Shown here: positions 21,030 through 36,391 of the stretch, piece by piece
How positions within the stretch are numbered: the first letter of the stretch is position 1
How the letters are laid out: each line of letters starts with the position of its first letter
Assembly (NCBI GenBank): GCA_032821775.1
Contig: JAVLRN010000005.1
Span: 3,596,001 to 3,660,000, forward strand
DNA: 64,000 nucleotides
Direction of reading: 5' to 3'
Source of the DNA: Sanguinoderma infundibulare
Lineage: Eukaryota; Basidiomycota; Agaricomycetes; Polyporales; Polyporaceae
Notes under the pieces: model-generated
Told to the model about the DNA's origin: nothing
Databases searched by the model: none
Seen by the model: only the letters and a program-made list of their open reading frames with translations
Program-made: the position numbers and the translations under genes

Positions 21030-23906
21030 CCAAGATAGCAGCTCAGGATGCTCAGGAGTAGACGGGCGGCGGCGCAAATCGGCTTCGTGAAAGTTGAGAT
21101 GCTCGGTTGTTGATTGAACGCTGGAAGACGAGCGGAGATGGCTGTCCACCTACTTACGGGTGAGAAATGAAGTCATGCTGGACATCGCCATCTAGAAGTG
21201 TATTAGGAGCACATGGGTTATCAAACCGAGAGGGATAAACGCACTCCGCGATGGGCGGCCGGGACGGAACGTGGGTCAACCCGGGGAGATGTGATGCCAG
21301 ACCTGTTTCTGAGGCATAGCTTTTCAGGATGTCTCGAACTCATCCAGGACCGTCGGGTACTCTCCGCCACCGCAAACGATGCTCGCCGGACCTTGGAGCG
21401 CACGTATGAGGACGATCGAACGACCGAGGTGCGCATTACAAACAGCACGGTGAGTGTCGGGTCAGCTGAAACAGCCAGCTTGCAAAGCTTAAGTGAAAGC
21501 ACGGAATGTCTGAAGAGCATGATAAGCTTCTTGACAGAGTAACCCCGCTGGAAGAGATGGTGGGAGGAGAGATCGCAACTGCGAGATGCATGGTGGCTCC
21601 CTTTGCTCCGGCGCTTCATGGGCGCTAGCTGCCGACCTGCCCGAATTGGGAAGGCCACGTGGACGAACAGGAAGGCAGTACAGCCACGGGAATGTTTTTA
21701 TTTTGCCAGTGCCCGCCAGTGTCCGCCGCCGAGGTCAGAACAACGATGCCCATAGGCAGCAAACACCTCTGAGGCACGTTACAGCTCCGCAGCACATTTT
21801 CGCCCCTGCATATGGCCAGACGCTCCCAGCAAAAGGTTTTCGTTGATGACAAGGTTCGTCCGCCCAGTTCACGTCACTTCGCCGTTCTCGGGCAGAACCC
21901 CTCACCACCCTGTACCCCTGATAGGATGCTGCGATAGATCTGGCCAAAAGTGTTGCTAATGTGGTGGAGGAGAAGGCGCAGGCAAAGATCAAGACACATC
22001 ACGCGAAGGCAAGTGGCTTACGCGACCGGCTTCGGGGCCAGCGGTGCCATCCCTCGTGCGACTATGCGAGTGCTAACACAAACCAGGCATCTGCCAGAGA
22101 GAATCCAGCAAAAGATGGGCGCGCATCTTCGCAAAAGGGAAAAGGAAGACTCGTACGTGATCGATTCTCCGCGACGGAAGAAGCCATCCATCCTGATCTC
22201 CTGTTGCGATCCAGGAGCGCGCAAAGGCAGCTGTCGCTGCGCAGACCGCACGCGCGAAGAGGGAGAAGGCTAAATTGCGAAAGAAGGCCAGAGGCTCCGA
22301 CGGGCCAAACGCTCAACAGGACACCACAACCTCCGGCGAGAAGCGTCCAGATAACAGCGGGCCCAAATCGAAGAAGCGAGTGACGTTCGGTTGAAATCGC
22401 TCACTGACAACCCGTTGTTCCGCTCCCTGGTGCGCCCACACTCGGACCTCCCCGATGGTTGGTCCGGTGCCGGGCGGGTTTCCCCTCCGCGCGCAAGGGT
22501 CACCTAGAGATCGGATTCGCGCTCCCTCGTTTCCTATCACTCGTAGGTCTGCTGCACGCTCGCCATGCGCCCAGCACAGCCTGGAGCGACCCACAAACCG
22601 GCGGTATCTGGCTGTCCCCATCACGTCTCGAGCACGCGAGCGGAATAAACAAATTCGGTAAAAAAACGAGCGGTTAACGTTCCTTAGTTGGTTGCGCTCA
22701 ATACCATCCGTTCTGTCGGCTGTATCTAGTGGCGTGGGCCTGGGACGGCTTGATGAGGTCGTGAAGGATGTTTCAAACAATCTCTCGCCTGTGAGGCCGC
22801 TCAAGAACTGAGGGAACCGGGCGTGCCCTGCATATTGCGCCTGAAGGAGGGGGAAATGGCCATCTGGTCAGTGAGTAACCCCATTGGGACTGTTTACTCT
22901 TGGGGGCTGACGACTCGTGCTGTAAGGGGTTACGGGGAGGGCCGATAGCTCAGTTGCCCTCACAAGCAGCACACGCATGCGTACACAACCCTAAAGGAGG
23001 TAGTTCGAAACCCGTAGACCTGGACGCAAACCCAACGTGTAGGCTTGTGTGGGCTTCTCCGGCGAGTAAACACATAGCCGATCCGACCTACAAACCAACG
23101 TTTCACGTGTGACACGCCTTATCGCGTAGCAAGTCGCCCCCAGCCGTTCCCTCGTGGCCCCAGACTACGCCCCGTTACGTTTGAGCGTGGATGCAGCAGG
23201 TGCTTCCTTCAAGGCACGCAGCTGTCGGTCGTGTGTCTCGTCCCGCTATATCAAAATCAAAGCTACATACAGTTTGCGACGTGGAGTGTGTGGTGTGCAC
23301 CGTCTACATAATAGATTTGATTTTGAACTCCATGCCTCCGTACTCTGCGGAACGATCCGTCGGAGTACGTTATGCCGGACCAGCGGACGACGGTACTTGG
23401 CGCCGTTGACGATATTACACCCGGCCGCCGTTTTATGTGGGATGCGCAACCTTCCAACGCCGGACAAACAAACGACCGAGGACCCACCATTTCTCTTCAT
23501 AGCCGAGGTTTGGCCGGTTCATTAAACCACCATGAGGTCGCCGGCACGTACGGTTTCATGTAACACTCTTCCCGTCGACACCTTCAACTGTTTGACATTC
23601 GAGCGTCGCACGCATTGCGGAGACTTTGGCATGATCACCAGATTTCGGGCAGAACTTTATCAAGAGAAGAACGGGTCCAGGGAACGGTTCCCTCGAGGGA
23701 GGAAACTTCGCAAGGTGCGACGCGACCGCCGTGGCGGCCTGAAGCTTCGCCCGGGAAGGAAGAATCTGAACTATAGCGTAAAGATTGTGGCAAAGGACGC
23801 CGCGTACCTCATACAACATAAGCTACATTATCCAAAAACTTTCGTAAGCCAACCATCCGGCGTCTTATAGTGTGCGTAACCCCACGTAGTCCATGTACGA
23901 TATTAT
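21030..23906. other. Gene-poor stretch with one coding-like relic
   Basis: About 2.9 kb. The only coding-like part is plus strand 22208-22396, an unbroken frame reading QERAKAAVAAQTARAKREKA and ending GPKSKKRVTFG with a stop. It is preceded by stops in that frame and by a lysine/arginine-rich frame at 21961-22210. It may be the tail of a decayed gag-like or nuclear protein. The rest holds short overlapping frames without splice support. Confidence 0.3.
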
Positions 23907-25981
23907 TCAAGGCTCCGTACCGACCGCACTAGCATCCTGGCTGGGCCCCTGGGCCGCTGCGGACATGTTTCGTTCGTGCTCCTCTTCTTCAGCGTCCGGG
24001 TCGCGCAACCAGCCGTCGAAGTCCACGTCGCGCTCGAGCAGTTCGCTGACCTGCTCGACGTGCCCCTCCACGTCGAACTGCGAGCTGTAGCCCACGCAGA
24101 AGATGCCGCTGCTACCCCGCATGAGACCGTCGTGGTTTTGGCCCTCGTGGTGGTGGTTTTGGACAGGCGCCGAGAGGAATGGATCCTGGTTGGCGTCCGC
24201 GACCGCGCCGGGCCGTTGCGATGACACAAACCGTGGCGCGAACGCGCCGGGCTGTTGTGTGAAACCCAAGGGCGAGACGGGAGAAGGGGGGGGGTGTGCG
24301 ACCGAGCCGGGCGATCCGGACGAACCCGAAGCGGGAGAGGAGAAATACGTCTTCGTGGGAGACGGTGCTCGCTCGTCGTCCGACACGACCGGAAGGTCGG
24401 TCTCCTGATCCAGGAGCCCATTTGGCTCCGTCGAGATGCCTCTGTTGTGAGGCGTGTTCTTACGCGATGGCGGCCGCGGGCGAGGCTTCGAGCGCCGCGA
24501 CGAAGCCAACAAATCGGTCAGGGTCGGCAAAGGATCCTGGTCCGGGGTGGTTGGTACCGGAAGGCCCTTCGCATTGCCCAGACCTTTAACGCGGGACACA
24601 GGCGTCGCGGGAGCGGTTGGTAATGAGAGGACAGGAGGGGGTGTTGAGGGTGGTACCGGGGCTGAACTGCTTGAGGAAGGCTCCTGTGCCGCAGCCTGTG
24701 GCGAAACGTCTACGCGTGCCCTCTTGTTCAAGGGACTCGCAGCACTTGGCGACTGCGAGATAACCATTTGGTCATCCTCTGGAGGCGCACTCGCGGTACG
24801 ACCCCGCTTGGAAGGTTTGGCTATTGGCGACACGAGCGGCTGACTTGAAGACGCTTGCTGCGCATCCTGACGTTTGGGTCTGGCCGCGTCAAAAGACTTG
24901 GCCGAGAATGGAGACGTTGGAGGAGGAGAGCACGGGGCAATGGGTTGTGGTTTGTGACGCTTGTCGTTCAGGGGAGGTGTCGAGGTCTTCAACTGAGATG
25001 GGAAGGAAGGTGGGAGGAAAGACTACGCGATATATTAGCCATGATTTCATCTTAGGAAGCAGATCCTGTACTCACCTGCTCGGGGACTTCTGTGATCTGA
25101 GCGACTACATCCTGTTCGGATGACCGTTGTGGAGGCTCCGGGGCATCAGACACTATTGGCTCCGGAGCCTCCTTTGGCGCAGACGGTATCGGGTCATCGC
25201 TAGCAGGTGTGGGCACACGCACAGTCGGAGATACTCTGGGCTTGGACGAAGCACTGCTACCTCCTTTCCGGGACGTGGCACCTGCCCGTTTCACGACGCG
25301 GAAACCGAGTGAGGCCTGAACCTTTTCCCCCTTCTCCTTGGTCTTAACCTTCTCCACCTTGGCCGGCAACGGCGACTCGGTCGTCTCTTGCGATGTGGGT
25401 ACAGCTTGGCCGTTCACGACCGTGGCCACCTGGGCCTGCCACCGCTCTACCTTGTCCCGAATCACCTCCGCCTTGCTGCTGGGACGCCGCGGCGGGTCCG
25501 GCTCCGCGGCGGGTTTGAAGTACTTGGACGTCTTCGTCGCCTTCAGGGGAGTCTTGGTCTTCTTCCTCTCCGCCTCCTCAGCCACAGCCTCCTCCCACCT
25601 CTGCTTGTACGCCTCCCATGCCGCCTCCGTTCCCGGCACCTCCCACTTGAACTTCTTCCCAACGCTCACCTTTCTCCCATCCCCCATCCTCACACCGCTC
25701 TCGGCCTGGACGTATCCCCGACTCGTGCCCGCGGTCTGGGTGAGGCGCGAGACGTTGGCCCACTTCGGATTCGTCGTATCTCCGCCCGCGAGGTTGACGA
25801 GGTGGCTGACGCGACTCCTGAGCTCCGGGATGCGCTCGTCTGCGGTCGGCGATGAAGGTTGTGATGATACACACAGCACTTCAGGCAGAGAGACCAAGTT
25901 GGCGTGTCGCCGAGCAACGAGTTCGTTGAGGCTGATTATTGGGTTGGAGACCATCGGAGACGAGGACGACGTTCCCTCCAT
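23907..25981 (-). CDS. Large disordered protein, unknown function
   Basis: Protein of 663 residues in two exons (25076-25981 and 24992-23907, phase 0, GTGAGT donor, CTCAG acceptor). It is rich in Pro, Ser, Thr and Lys, with probable nuclear-localisation clusters (KPSKRGRTASAPPED, NKRARVDVSP). Short ordered segments are FKWEVPGTEAAWEAYKQRWE near residue 110, AEVIRDKVERWQAQVATVV near 175 and FDVEGHVEQVSELLERDVDF near the C-terminus. Many SP/TP sites suggest CDK phosphorylation. I do not recognise the family. It lies upstream of two nuclear genes, shugoshin and Prp4, but nothing links them functionally. Confidence 0.75.
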
Positions 25982-27178
25982 GATGAGCTGATTATCCTAG
26001 TCCTAGAACCATAAAATGATAGCCAATATTGAAGCACTAGAGGTATGTGTGATGGGCAAGAAAATGGTGGTTTGGGTGCAAGTTGGAGTTCGAGTCTGGC
26101 GGCAAGCTCAGCCGGCGTCAAACTTACCGCTTTGGGAACGCACCTCCTATTGATTACGTAAACGTACAGTCCAGGTAGCGCGCGCGGCCCGATTAACTAT
26201 GTGAGGTGATTACTTTGCATTGCTATGGACATCCACAGGCAAAGTATTCCTTAGGGTAAGGGCGAGAGAGAATCTACATGCATAAGACTGGTTTTAATAT
26301 TGTCGCGAATCACCTATACTTCCCGATAGTGAACTCGAGCGCGCTTAGTAGTAGGCGCCGGTATGGTCGTGGAACCATCTGCTATAGCGTACTCGAGCCT
26401 TCATAGATCGGATTCAAATTCTAAAAAGACAATGAATCGATATGTGTGAGCTAAATCTATTCCTATAGATTTCTCCACAAATCTAGCCAAGATGAACGGA
26501 CATCTTCAGGTTTTCGTGTTTGGTCATCCAAATATGGTATGTTAGACGCGCCCAGAGGAATTTGTACTTGGTTGTCCCGGGGAATCAGTGGGGCCCGGGC
26601 TTAGTCAATAATCTCGCCTCGCTCGAATACCTGTGTTCGACGTTCAACGTTAAGCGCAACGGAGCATACCACACAGACAGTATACATTCTTCACGAGTAC
26701 GAGTCATTTTTGTAAAAGGCGTGCTCCAACGATCCACATGCGCACGACGACAGCCTTCAAAGGATGACAGCAGCCAAGGACAACTCAACTATATTTACGA
26801 GATGAAGGAAAAATAAGTACGCCTATGATACATATGATACAGCTTAGCTGGTTCATTCCGCTCCCGTACATACTGACAAGAAGACGAGCGTAATATATTA
26901 TCTTGCGCAGTAAGTAAAAGTCACAACTGAAAGGGTCTCGCGGATCATCATACTACGTGTCATATCATAAAAGTCATCACCATAATCATAACTGCACCGC
27001 TCAGGGCGCGACGATCATCCGCGACCAGCACCGTCGCGCCCAGCGCCGTAGAAGCTGGAGGGGAGATAAGGGGCCTCGAGCCATCGCAAAAGGGAACAGG
27101 TTCGGGCCACCGGAGGGCAACTCCGCGGAGGTCGGTCCTTCAGCCACAAGAAACCCGACGTTGAACGCAGTGTGGAGG
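25982..27178. other. Intergenic, no supported gene
   Basis: AT-richer than the surroundings. It separates the promoter of the 23907-25981 gene from the 3' end of shugoshin. The plus frame 26520-26816 has no splice sites or family resemblance. Confidence 0.45.
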
Positions 27179-29336
27179 CTATACAGCCATACTGTGTCGT
27201 CGGATGTCGTCGCCTTCGACCCGGCGCGCACCCGATACGTGTGCACTTCGCCGTCGGCTGTCCACGTTGCCCCACGTACCGGTGCGAAGACCGCCGAATT
27301 CGGCATCAGCCTGTGTCCCCTCGCTCTCCTCCTCGTCTTCCGGCGGCACGTACGGCCGGGTCTTCTTCCGCTTCGCCGTGCCCGCGGAGGTGGATTCGGG
27401 ATCAGCATCTGTAGCACTGTTCGACGACGAGGATCGCGAAGAAAGTGGCGGGGGATCCTCATGGACTCCTGAGGTGGAAGAGCGTTTCGATGCGGCGTTT
27501 GGTGGTGGTGGGACGGGATCAGGCTTCCGCATTTTCCTTCGGTAAATGTTAGATGATTGTCATTACGTGTATAGACAGATCGGACACTTACGTGTTGAGC
27601 TTGGGTTCCGCATAGTTGATGCTCTTGCGTACTCTACGCTCGCGTCCGGCCGTGGAAGGCTCCGGTTCGGACTGAGTTGGCGGCGCAACAGGGCTCGAGG
27701 AGCGCGGAATGGGCAGATGAGAAGAGGGCTTGGACACGGGCGCGGGTGTCGTAGCAGGCGTAGAGAGGAAGTTCCGCGTAGAGGTGCTCGCCAAGCTCGT
27801 GGCAGATGTGGGCGCATCAACATCCGGTCTCCGCTCGCGATCTGGGTCATGCAGAGTTCGTGAGACACCGCGGCCCGCGAGGGTTTCGCGTCTGCTGTAC
27901 GCACCAGACGTGGTGTCCAGCAGAGGCAGCGTCGAGCGGCTCGCTTGGGCGTTGGTCACGTCCTTGAACTTCGACTTGCTCCCCTCTGTAACCTCCGCCG
28001 GTTCTTCCGTAACGCGCTTCTTGCGCTCGCGAGGTAGCGGAATCTCGGTATACAGGTCGGCATCAGAGTCGCGCGCCCGGTCGCCCTCCTTGTCCTTCTT
28101 GTTCTTCCGCTTCGTGATGCTCTGGAGGATAGCCTCAACCTCGTCTTCGTCAGGCTCAGCATTCGCCAGATCATCCTCTTCCAAGGCCTTCCGTATGGGC
28201 GACTCGGGAACAGGGCTGGGTGGACGATCGAGGCCATCTGCGACAGTTGCTGTGATGGCCAAAGTCGTCAAGATCCCACTCTGTCGCCGCGAGGGTCGTC
28301 GCTTTCCAGTCTTGTTCAACTGGTTGTCGAAATCGAATTCTATCACGTCGATAGCGGGTGGCGATGGCGCTTTCGATAGGGAAACCGGAAGACGGCTCGT
28401 GCTGGACGATCGTGACTTGGACTTAGTGCGCTTCTTCGGCAGTATCGGGCTAGACTCCGGTAGTTCATCCAGGTCAATATCTTCGGGAGATGACTGATTC
28501 GGCTCCTCATCTTCGAAGAGCACCGGGATCGTCGGTGGGCGGGCAATGCGATTAGGTGGTGGAGAGACATTGGGATCAGGAATGGGACGTCTTGCGCGCG
28601 GTGGAGGATGAGCTTCGGGGGTCGTCGAACGGCCATGAGGTACACCAAAAGATTTTCGGATGAGCCCCAACTGTTTCATGAGGGAGTGCGTCTGACGGTG
28701 AGATATAAGCATGTCGTTGTTACAACCGGAACACCGTGTAAAGCTGCGTGTCAGCGAAGACAGTGTTCTAGGACATAAGATCCGGAATGCGCGCGGCATC
28801 TCTCATAACGACGATGCATATATCGAACCCACTTAAGGGGACTGAAGGTAACCAGGGAGCTCACTTGATGTGGAGCATGTGGGAGGGTAATGCAAGAAGG
28901 CGAACAGATGAAGAGCTTGCTCACCGCGGACTCGGTATCTGCCAAAATCTTTCTACCCTTCTCCCTCTCCTTCTTCAACTGCGAAGTGAGCGCTATCTCC
29001 GTGGCGCGGAGGCGGAGGTTCTCGACATGAAGAGTGGAAATCTGCGCTTGAAGTTCTTCGATCCGTGCGCTCAGGGTTGAGTTCAGCCTAATCGGCCAGC
29101 CACAGCCGGTGTTAGCATTCAATATAACCGCAGACTGCGGTGACCACACGTACTTTGTGATGTGCTTGTTGGCAAGGAGAAATTTCTTCTTGACTGGAAG
29201 GCATGTTATGAGTGTGAGATCGCATGGGCGGCGGAGCGGGGAACTGGGAACGTCGGAGACACGCACAGTTCTCGAACTCGAGGAGGGTGTCGTTCTGCCG
29301 TGCATCCAGGGAAACACGCGATTGTCGTCTGCTCAT
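27179..29336 (-). CDS. SGO1: Shugoshin, protector of centromeric cohesin
   Basis: Shugoshin recruits PP2A to centromeres and protects cohesin from removal during meiosis and mitosis. Five exons: 29267-29336, 29154-29193, 28925-29087, 27592-28691 and 27179-27536, giving 576 residues with all phases consistent. The N-terminal coiled coil (about residues 35-90, RIEELQAQISTLHVENLRLR and SQLKKEREKGRKILADTE) is the dimerisation and PP2A-binding region. Near residues 444-464 lies the C-terminal shugoshin motif (RRVRKSINYAEPKLNTKMRKP), which binds phosphorylated histone H2A. The long middle is disordered, as usual. Start ATG 29336 (MSRRQSRVSLDARQND) fits the family. It is divergent from the Prp4 kinase gene with 315 bases between starts. 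Confidence 0.9.
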
Positions 29337-29651
29337 CGCTGGCGGCGGCGAGCAGGGGGTCCAGGGCAGCGGTCGTCGTCGTCGTGGAGGTGGCTCGGTC
29401 GTTGTTCGACTTCTCGTCGCGTGGGACGCATCGCCCTCAGGCGCGTGCGAAGCGGCCCGCTGGTTCATCTTGCCAGAGCGCTTGGTTCAGTTCCGCCTCA
29501 GCAGCCGAACCAGATAATCGGTCCATCCACGGCGGCGATGACTCCGGCACACCCTTGCTCATTTACCACCACCAACACCGCCGTCGCCGCCAACGAGCCC
29601 TTTCTTGCTATCGTGCGGTGCCCCGTAAACCCCAATCACTCGGTGTAAAAT
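29337..29651. promoter_or_regulatory. Shared divergent promoter, shugoshin / Prp4 kinase
   Basis: 315 bases between two head-to-head start codons. There is no TATA box; it is GC-rich with CGTCGTCG runs. A common control region is inferred from geometry only. Confidence 0.4.
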
Positions 29652-32700
<3,049 letters not shown>

Positions 32701-33290
32701 TCGAACGTCTCCGACTCGAACTGATGTAGATACATTTGCAATTGAGCGTCCCAGATGTGTCTCGTGTCTCTCGAGGTTCGACGAGGATTGTTGAAGATAC
32801 GTAACTTGCTTTGTTCGCGTATCCGTATTGCCTATTTCTGAACATTCTATTCAATTCCGGTTTAGTCTGCTCTGCTCGTTCGGGTTGGGTGGCGTGCACG
32901 GGAGGTGGTTCCCTGTGGGAGAACGTGAGCCCTTCGCTCTCCCATGACGAACTTTGAGGTCAGATGAGGCGTGTCTCGAGTCCTGATCATAACTTCTAGC
33001 TCATGACCAACATTCATATCGGCCGCCACGGGCCAGTCTGCAGGGCTTAGATCGTTCTCCACTGTCCCAAATATAAGTTTGCGGTGTTCTGTGTGCATCT
33101 GTTGTTGTACGCGCGCACTTCCGCTGCAGTCAACTCTCCTGCCTCACCCCTGGCTATCTTCGGGCGACGAGCAGCCATCGTGTGGAGCCTGGTGAGGTAC
33201 AGTATGCCTTATAACGTCCGCAATGCATCCGCTCGCCTGCAAGGCGTGCTCGCCCACATCTCTCACTCTCCCGACCCCTCAACATCTGCG
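32701..33290. other. Intergenic, Prp4 3' flank and cyclase promoter
   Basis: No gene. An in-frame ATG at 33204 would add 29 residues to the cyclase, but the sequence there is not family-like. Confidence 0.4.
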
Positions 33291-34985
33291 ATGACGACCA
33301 CAACGCGCACACTGCCGAAGTTTGACGAGCTCCCGACCTTCAAGGAGTTCTCCGGATGCGCATGGGAGGTGTGGGGCAAGGACGACCAGCTTGGGACGGT
33401 GAATCTCCTGACCCCAGAGGTGGTCCAGGAGGCGGCTAAAGAGATCAAGTATGCTCCTCAGCGTTTGATTATCGCTTCTTGAATCCCTGCAGATCGGCTG
33501 ACCGTATGGCACTGGAACCTTCCCAGGACTGGCAAGTCTATCTGTCTGAACTGGTGAGTGTCACTGATGGGGGTGATCTCCGCGTCTGCCTTGAGCCGTT
33601 GTGTTTACCCAGACTCCTGACCTCCGTCCACACTTGATAGGCCTATCAACTTCCCTAGCAAGGTGTGTCCAGTATCCCATACGCTTCAGTTGGTGTAAAT
33701 TGGCTATCTCAACGACATTCTCCTCGTAGCCCGCGTTCGGGCGTATGCCGCCGGAGCATGAAATCATCTTCAAGGAGCCTCGCGGCGCCGTCCATGATGA
33801 CCATCTGCACATCGTGAGTGTTTTATATGCTCGTCTGCTGTCTTTGTAGGAGCCGTCTAACCCCTGTCCCTAGAACACGCAGTCGGGTACCCAATGGGAT
33901 GGCCTGAAGCACTTCGGTCTCCTGGACCACGGTCTGTTCTACCAGAACACCCCTGCTTCCTTCTTCAAGAACGGCGCAATGTCTATCACAGACCCCACCA
34001 ACGTCGACCCCGACCTCATTAAGTTCGGGATACACAGTACGCCCTTTATTTACGTCTTACCATTTCTCGTACTGATCGCCACTCTCCCGCAGACTGGGCA
34101 CAACACGGAATCTGCGGCCGCGGCGTCCTGCTCGACATGGTCAAGTACTACACCGACAAGTTCGGCAAGCTTCCGTACGACCCGTTCACCACTCACGCGC
34201 TTCCGCTCGGGGACCTGCTCGCCGCGGCAAAAGCGCAGGGCGTCACGTTCCAGCCCGCGGACATCCTCATTCTTCGCGTCGGATTCATACAGCGCTTCTA
34301 CAGCGGGACCCAAGAGGAGCGAGATGGGCTTGCCGCCAAACCCGAGACGTTGTAAGTCTGCTTAGTTGCGATCACGGCAGAGAAGGCCCGCTGACCGAAC
34401 ACGCAGTGCGGGTATTGAACAGAGCGAGGACATGAAGCGCTTCCTGTGGGACAACCACTTCGCAGCCATTGCGTCCGACCAGCCCGCTCTCGAGGTAAGG
34501 TTCGGTCCAGATTGCAACCGCCGCACATTTCGCTGACCCAATGCGAAACCTGCGAACAGCGTTGGCCCCCTCCGGAAGGCGTCCGTCACCTCCACTCGAC
34601 CCTTCTCGGGTACGTTCCTTCCTTCCTATTGCATTCTCAAAAAGCGTCGTATGCTGAGTGCCGGGTGCCATGCATAAATTTTGAATTTGTATTTGGACTG
34701 GATTGAGTAGAATGTGGGGCATGCCGATCGGCGAGTTCTTCGACCTCGAGGCGCTCTCGAAGCACTGTGCCGAGACCGGTCGCTACACGTTCTTCTTTTC
34801 GTCCTGGCCGCTCAACGTGTAAGTCATTTGGAGTTCGCATTACGTCCGACGCCCTTCAGTGGTAATCTCCTTTGTCGCATAGCCTTGGGGGCGTTGCGAG
34901 CCCGCCCAACGCTGCTGTAAGTGCTCTCCATCTGTGTCAGTCTCAACAGTCCAGGCTTACGCAACGTTTATAGGCGTATTTCTGA
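33291..34985 (+). CDS. Cyclase-family metal-dependent hydrolase (PF04199 type)
   Basis: Fungal member of the kynurenine formamidase-like cyclase family, 334 residues, cytosolic. Eleven exons: 33291-33448, 33527-33553, 33641-33662, 33730-33813, 33874-34036, 34093-34351, 34407-34494, 34560-34609, 34711-34818, 34883-34916 and 34974-34985; total 1005 bases, exact. The family metal motif HxGTHxDxxxH appears as NTQSGTQWDGLKHFG with an upstream DDHLHI, so two usual histidines are glutamines, the common form in fungal homologues as far as I recall. GVTFQPADILILRVGF and the C-terminal TFFFSSWPLNVLGGVASPPN also fit. The substrate is unknown; family members hydrolyse cyclic amides or lactones. Confidence 0.85.
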
Positions 34986-35319
34986 CTAGCTTGCCGTGAT
35001 GGAGAACGTTGAAGCCGCAAGACGTTGTATATTAGCATTGCGCCCGAAAGAGCAACTTTGGTTACCTTCATTTGTGGCAGGCCGGTGGCAAGGGGTGACC
35101 TCTAGTCGAAACTAAAACCATTCCGACTGCCTGGAATTCGGAAGTGAGGCTAACACACAGGCTAATTTGACATCGGACCGTTTTGGGGGACAGAGACTTG
35201 TCATCTCGACCGTCCGCTAGCGCGGAAGAGGACTTGGAGTTTTTTCCAGTCCGCTCATCCCCTGTCATCTAGTGCATACAGAGCCCAGTTCCAGTGCACC
35301 GCCCCGATCCTCGACAACG

Positions 35320-35326
35320 TATAAAA
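35320..35326 (+). promoter_or_regulatory. TATA box of membrane protein copy 2
   Basis: TATAAAA 199 bases before ATG 35519. The leader between them contains a CAT/CAC trinucleotide-rich stretch (35455-35518). Confidence 0.5.
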
Positions 35327-35518
35327 GACTCATGTTTTCTCCGTTCCCTCCTCACCATCAACGGCGCCTCCCATTCCCAGTCTGTCGATCAGACTAAACA
35401 ACTCATTCGCAAACCGGCTTAGACGCAACGAACCACAATCACTTGAAAACAACAAACACCCCCTCCACCACTACCACCATTACCACCACCAATATACCTC
35501 ATCATCATCATCGTCATC

Positions 35519-36085
35519 ATGCCGGGCCTCATCCAGCGTCACAACGCCGTCGCCGAATACTCCGCGCTCATGTCCACCAACCCGAACGCCGTCCAGCTCC
35601 GGCATCGCCGCCGCCTCGAGCGCGACTGCCCCCCCTCTTCCTCCCCACGCACCACTCGGGCCGCGATCCGAGAAGAGGCGAGTGACTGGTACGAGGCCTT
35701 CGCGCCCCCGCTCGAGGAATTGCAGGCCTTCATCCGGCGGATGCAGGCTGACCCGGACCTCGCGCAGGACGCCCTCTTCGCGCAGCTCTGGCCCGTCGTC
35801 GTCCTCTGCGCGCTCTTCGCCGTCGCGGTCGTCGCGGTCCGCGAGGAATCATATATCCACCGCATCCTCGATGCGCCCGACAACTTCTGGGTAGAGGTGG
35901 GGCGGTTCGTCGGCCTCGCCGTGTGCTTCGTCGTGTGCAGCGTACTCTTGCTGAAATGCCTGATCTACGGCGTGGCGGAGTTGTCCGACATGATCTTGTC
36001 GTTGGAGACGAAGGAGCAGATGGGGAAGAAGGAGAAGAAGGGTGTTGTGACGTCTGGCCTGGTGTTGGACGGGATGTTCATGTGA
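35519..36085 (+). CDS. Two-helix membrane protein, 188 residues (copy 2)
   Basis: Twin of 14952-15518, same length, single exon. Helix 1 is around VVVLCALFAVAVVAV and helix 2 around FVGLAVCFVVCSVLLLKCL, with the same basic N-terminal patch and KKEKKG tail. Differences are conservative and clustered in the N-terminal region and helix 1. Topology is unclear; both ends are hydrophilic, and with two helices they would face the same side. Function unknown. Confidence 0.78.
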   Translation: MPGLIQRHNAVAEYSALMSTNPNAVQLRHRRRLERDCPPSSSPRTTRAAIREEASDWYEAFAPPLEELQAFIRRMQADPDLAQDALFAQLWPVVVLCALFAVAVVAVREESYIHRILDAPDNFWVEVGRFVGLAVCFVVCSVLLLKCLIYGVAELSDMILSLETKEQMGKKEKKGVVTSGLVLDGMFM

Positions 36086-36391
36086 ACGGACACTAGACTG
36101 GACGCTTGGGGTTTGTAGAATAATACACGTACGAATGGCACTCACCTTCAAAAACAATATTCGCCAACGGGCCCAACGTGGTATTGACATCATGAGTGAC
36201 TGTGATCTATTGCTGAAAGCCACTCCATCCAAAAGGATGTGAAGGTAACAGAACAAGAAGCGTTCACGAGGTACAGCGGCGCTTGCGCTACCTAATAGTA
36301 GTAGCGTCCATAACAATTCAACATTTTCAGGTATCGTCCGCCTCTTCCGCGGCGGGCGCAGCTCTAGAGAGCCCGACTCATCGCGCGCACA

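Larger units (their letters stand above)
35150..36090. repeat. Right arm, inverted duplication segment D
   Basis: Reverse-complement match of 14950-15880. It lies about 10 kb further inward than segments C and E would predict, so this piece was moved or separated by insertion of the MFS gene. Confidence 0.85.

Noticed and set aside
22945..23015. tRNA-like stretch with an A-box-like TAGCTCAGTTG and B-box-like GTTCGAAAC
   Set aside because: The T-arm and acceptor arm do not pair and the spacing between the boxes is too long, so it is at best a chance match or a decayed tRNA-derived repeat.
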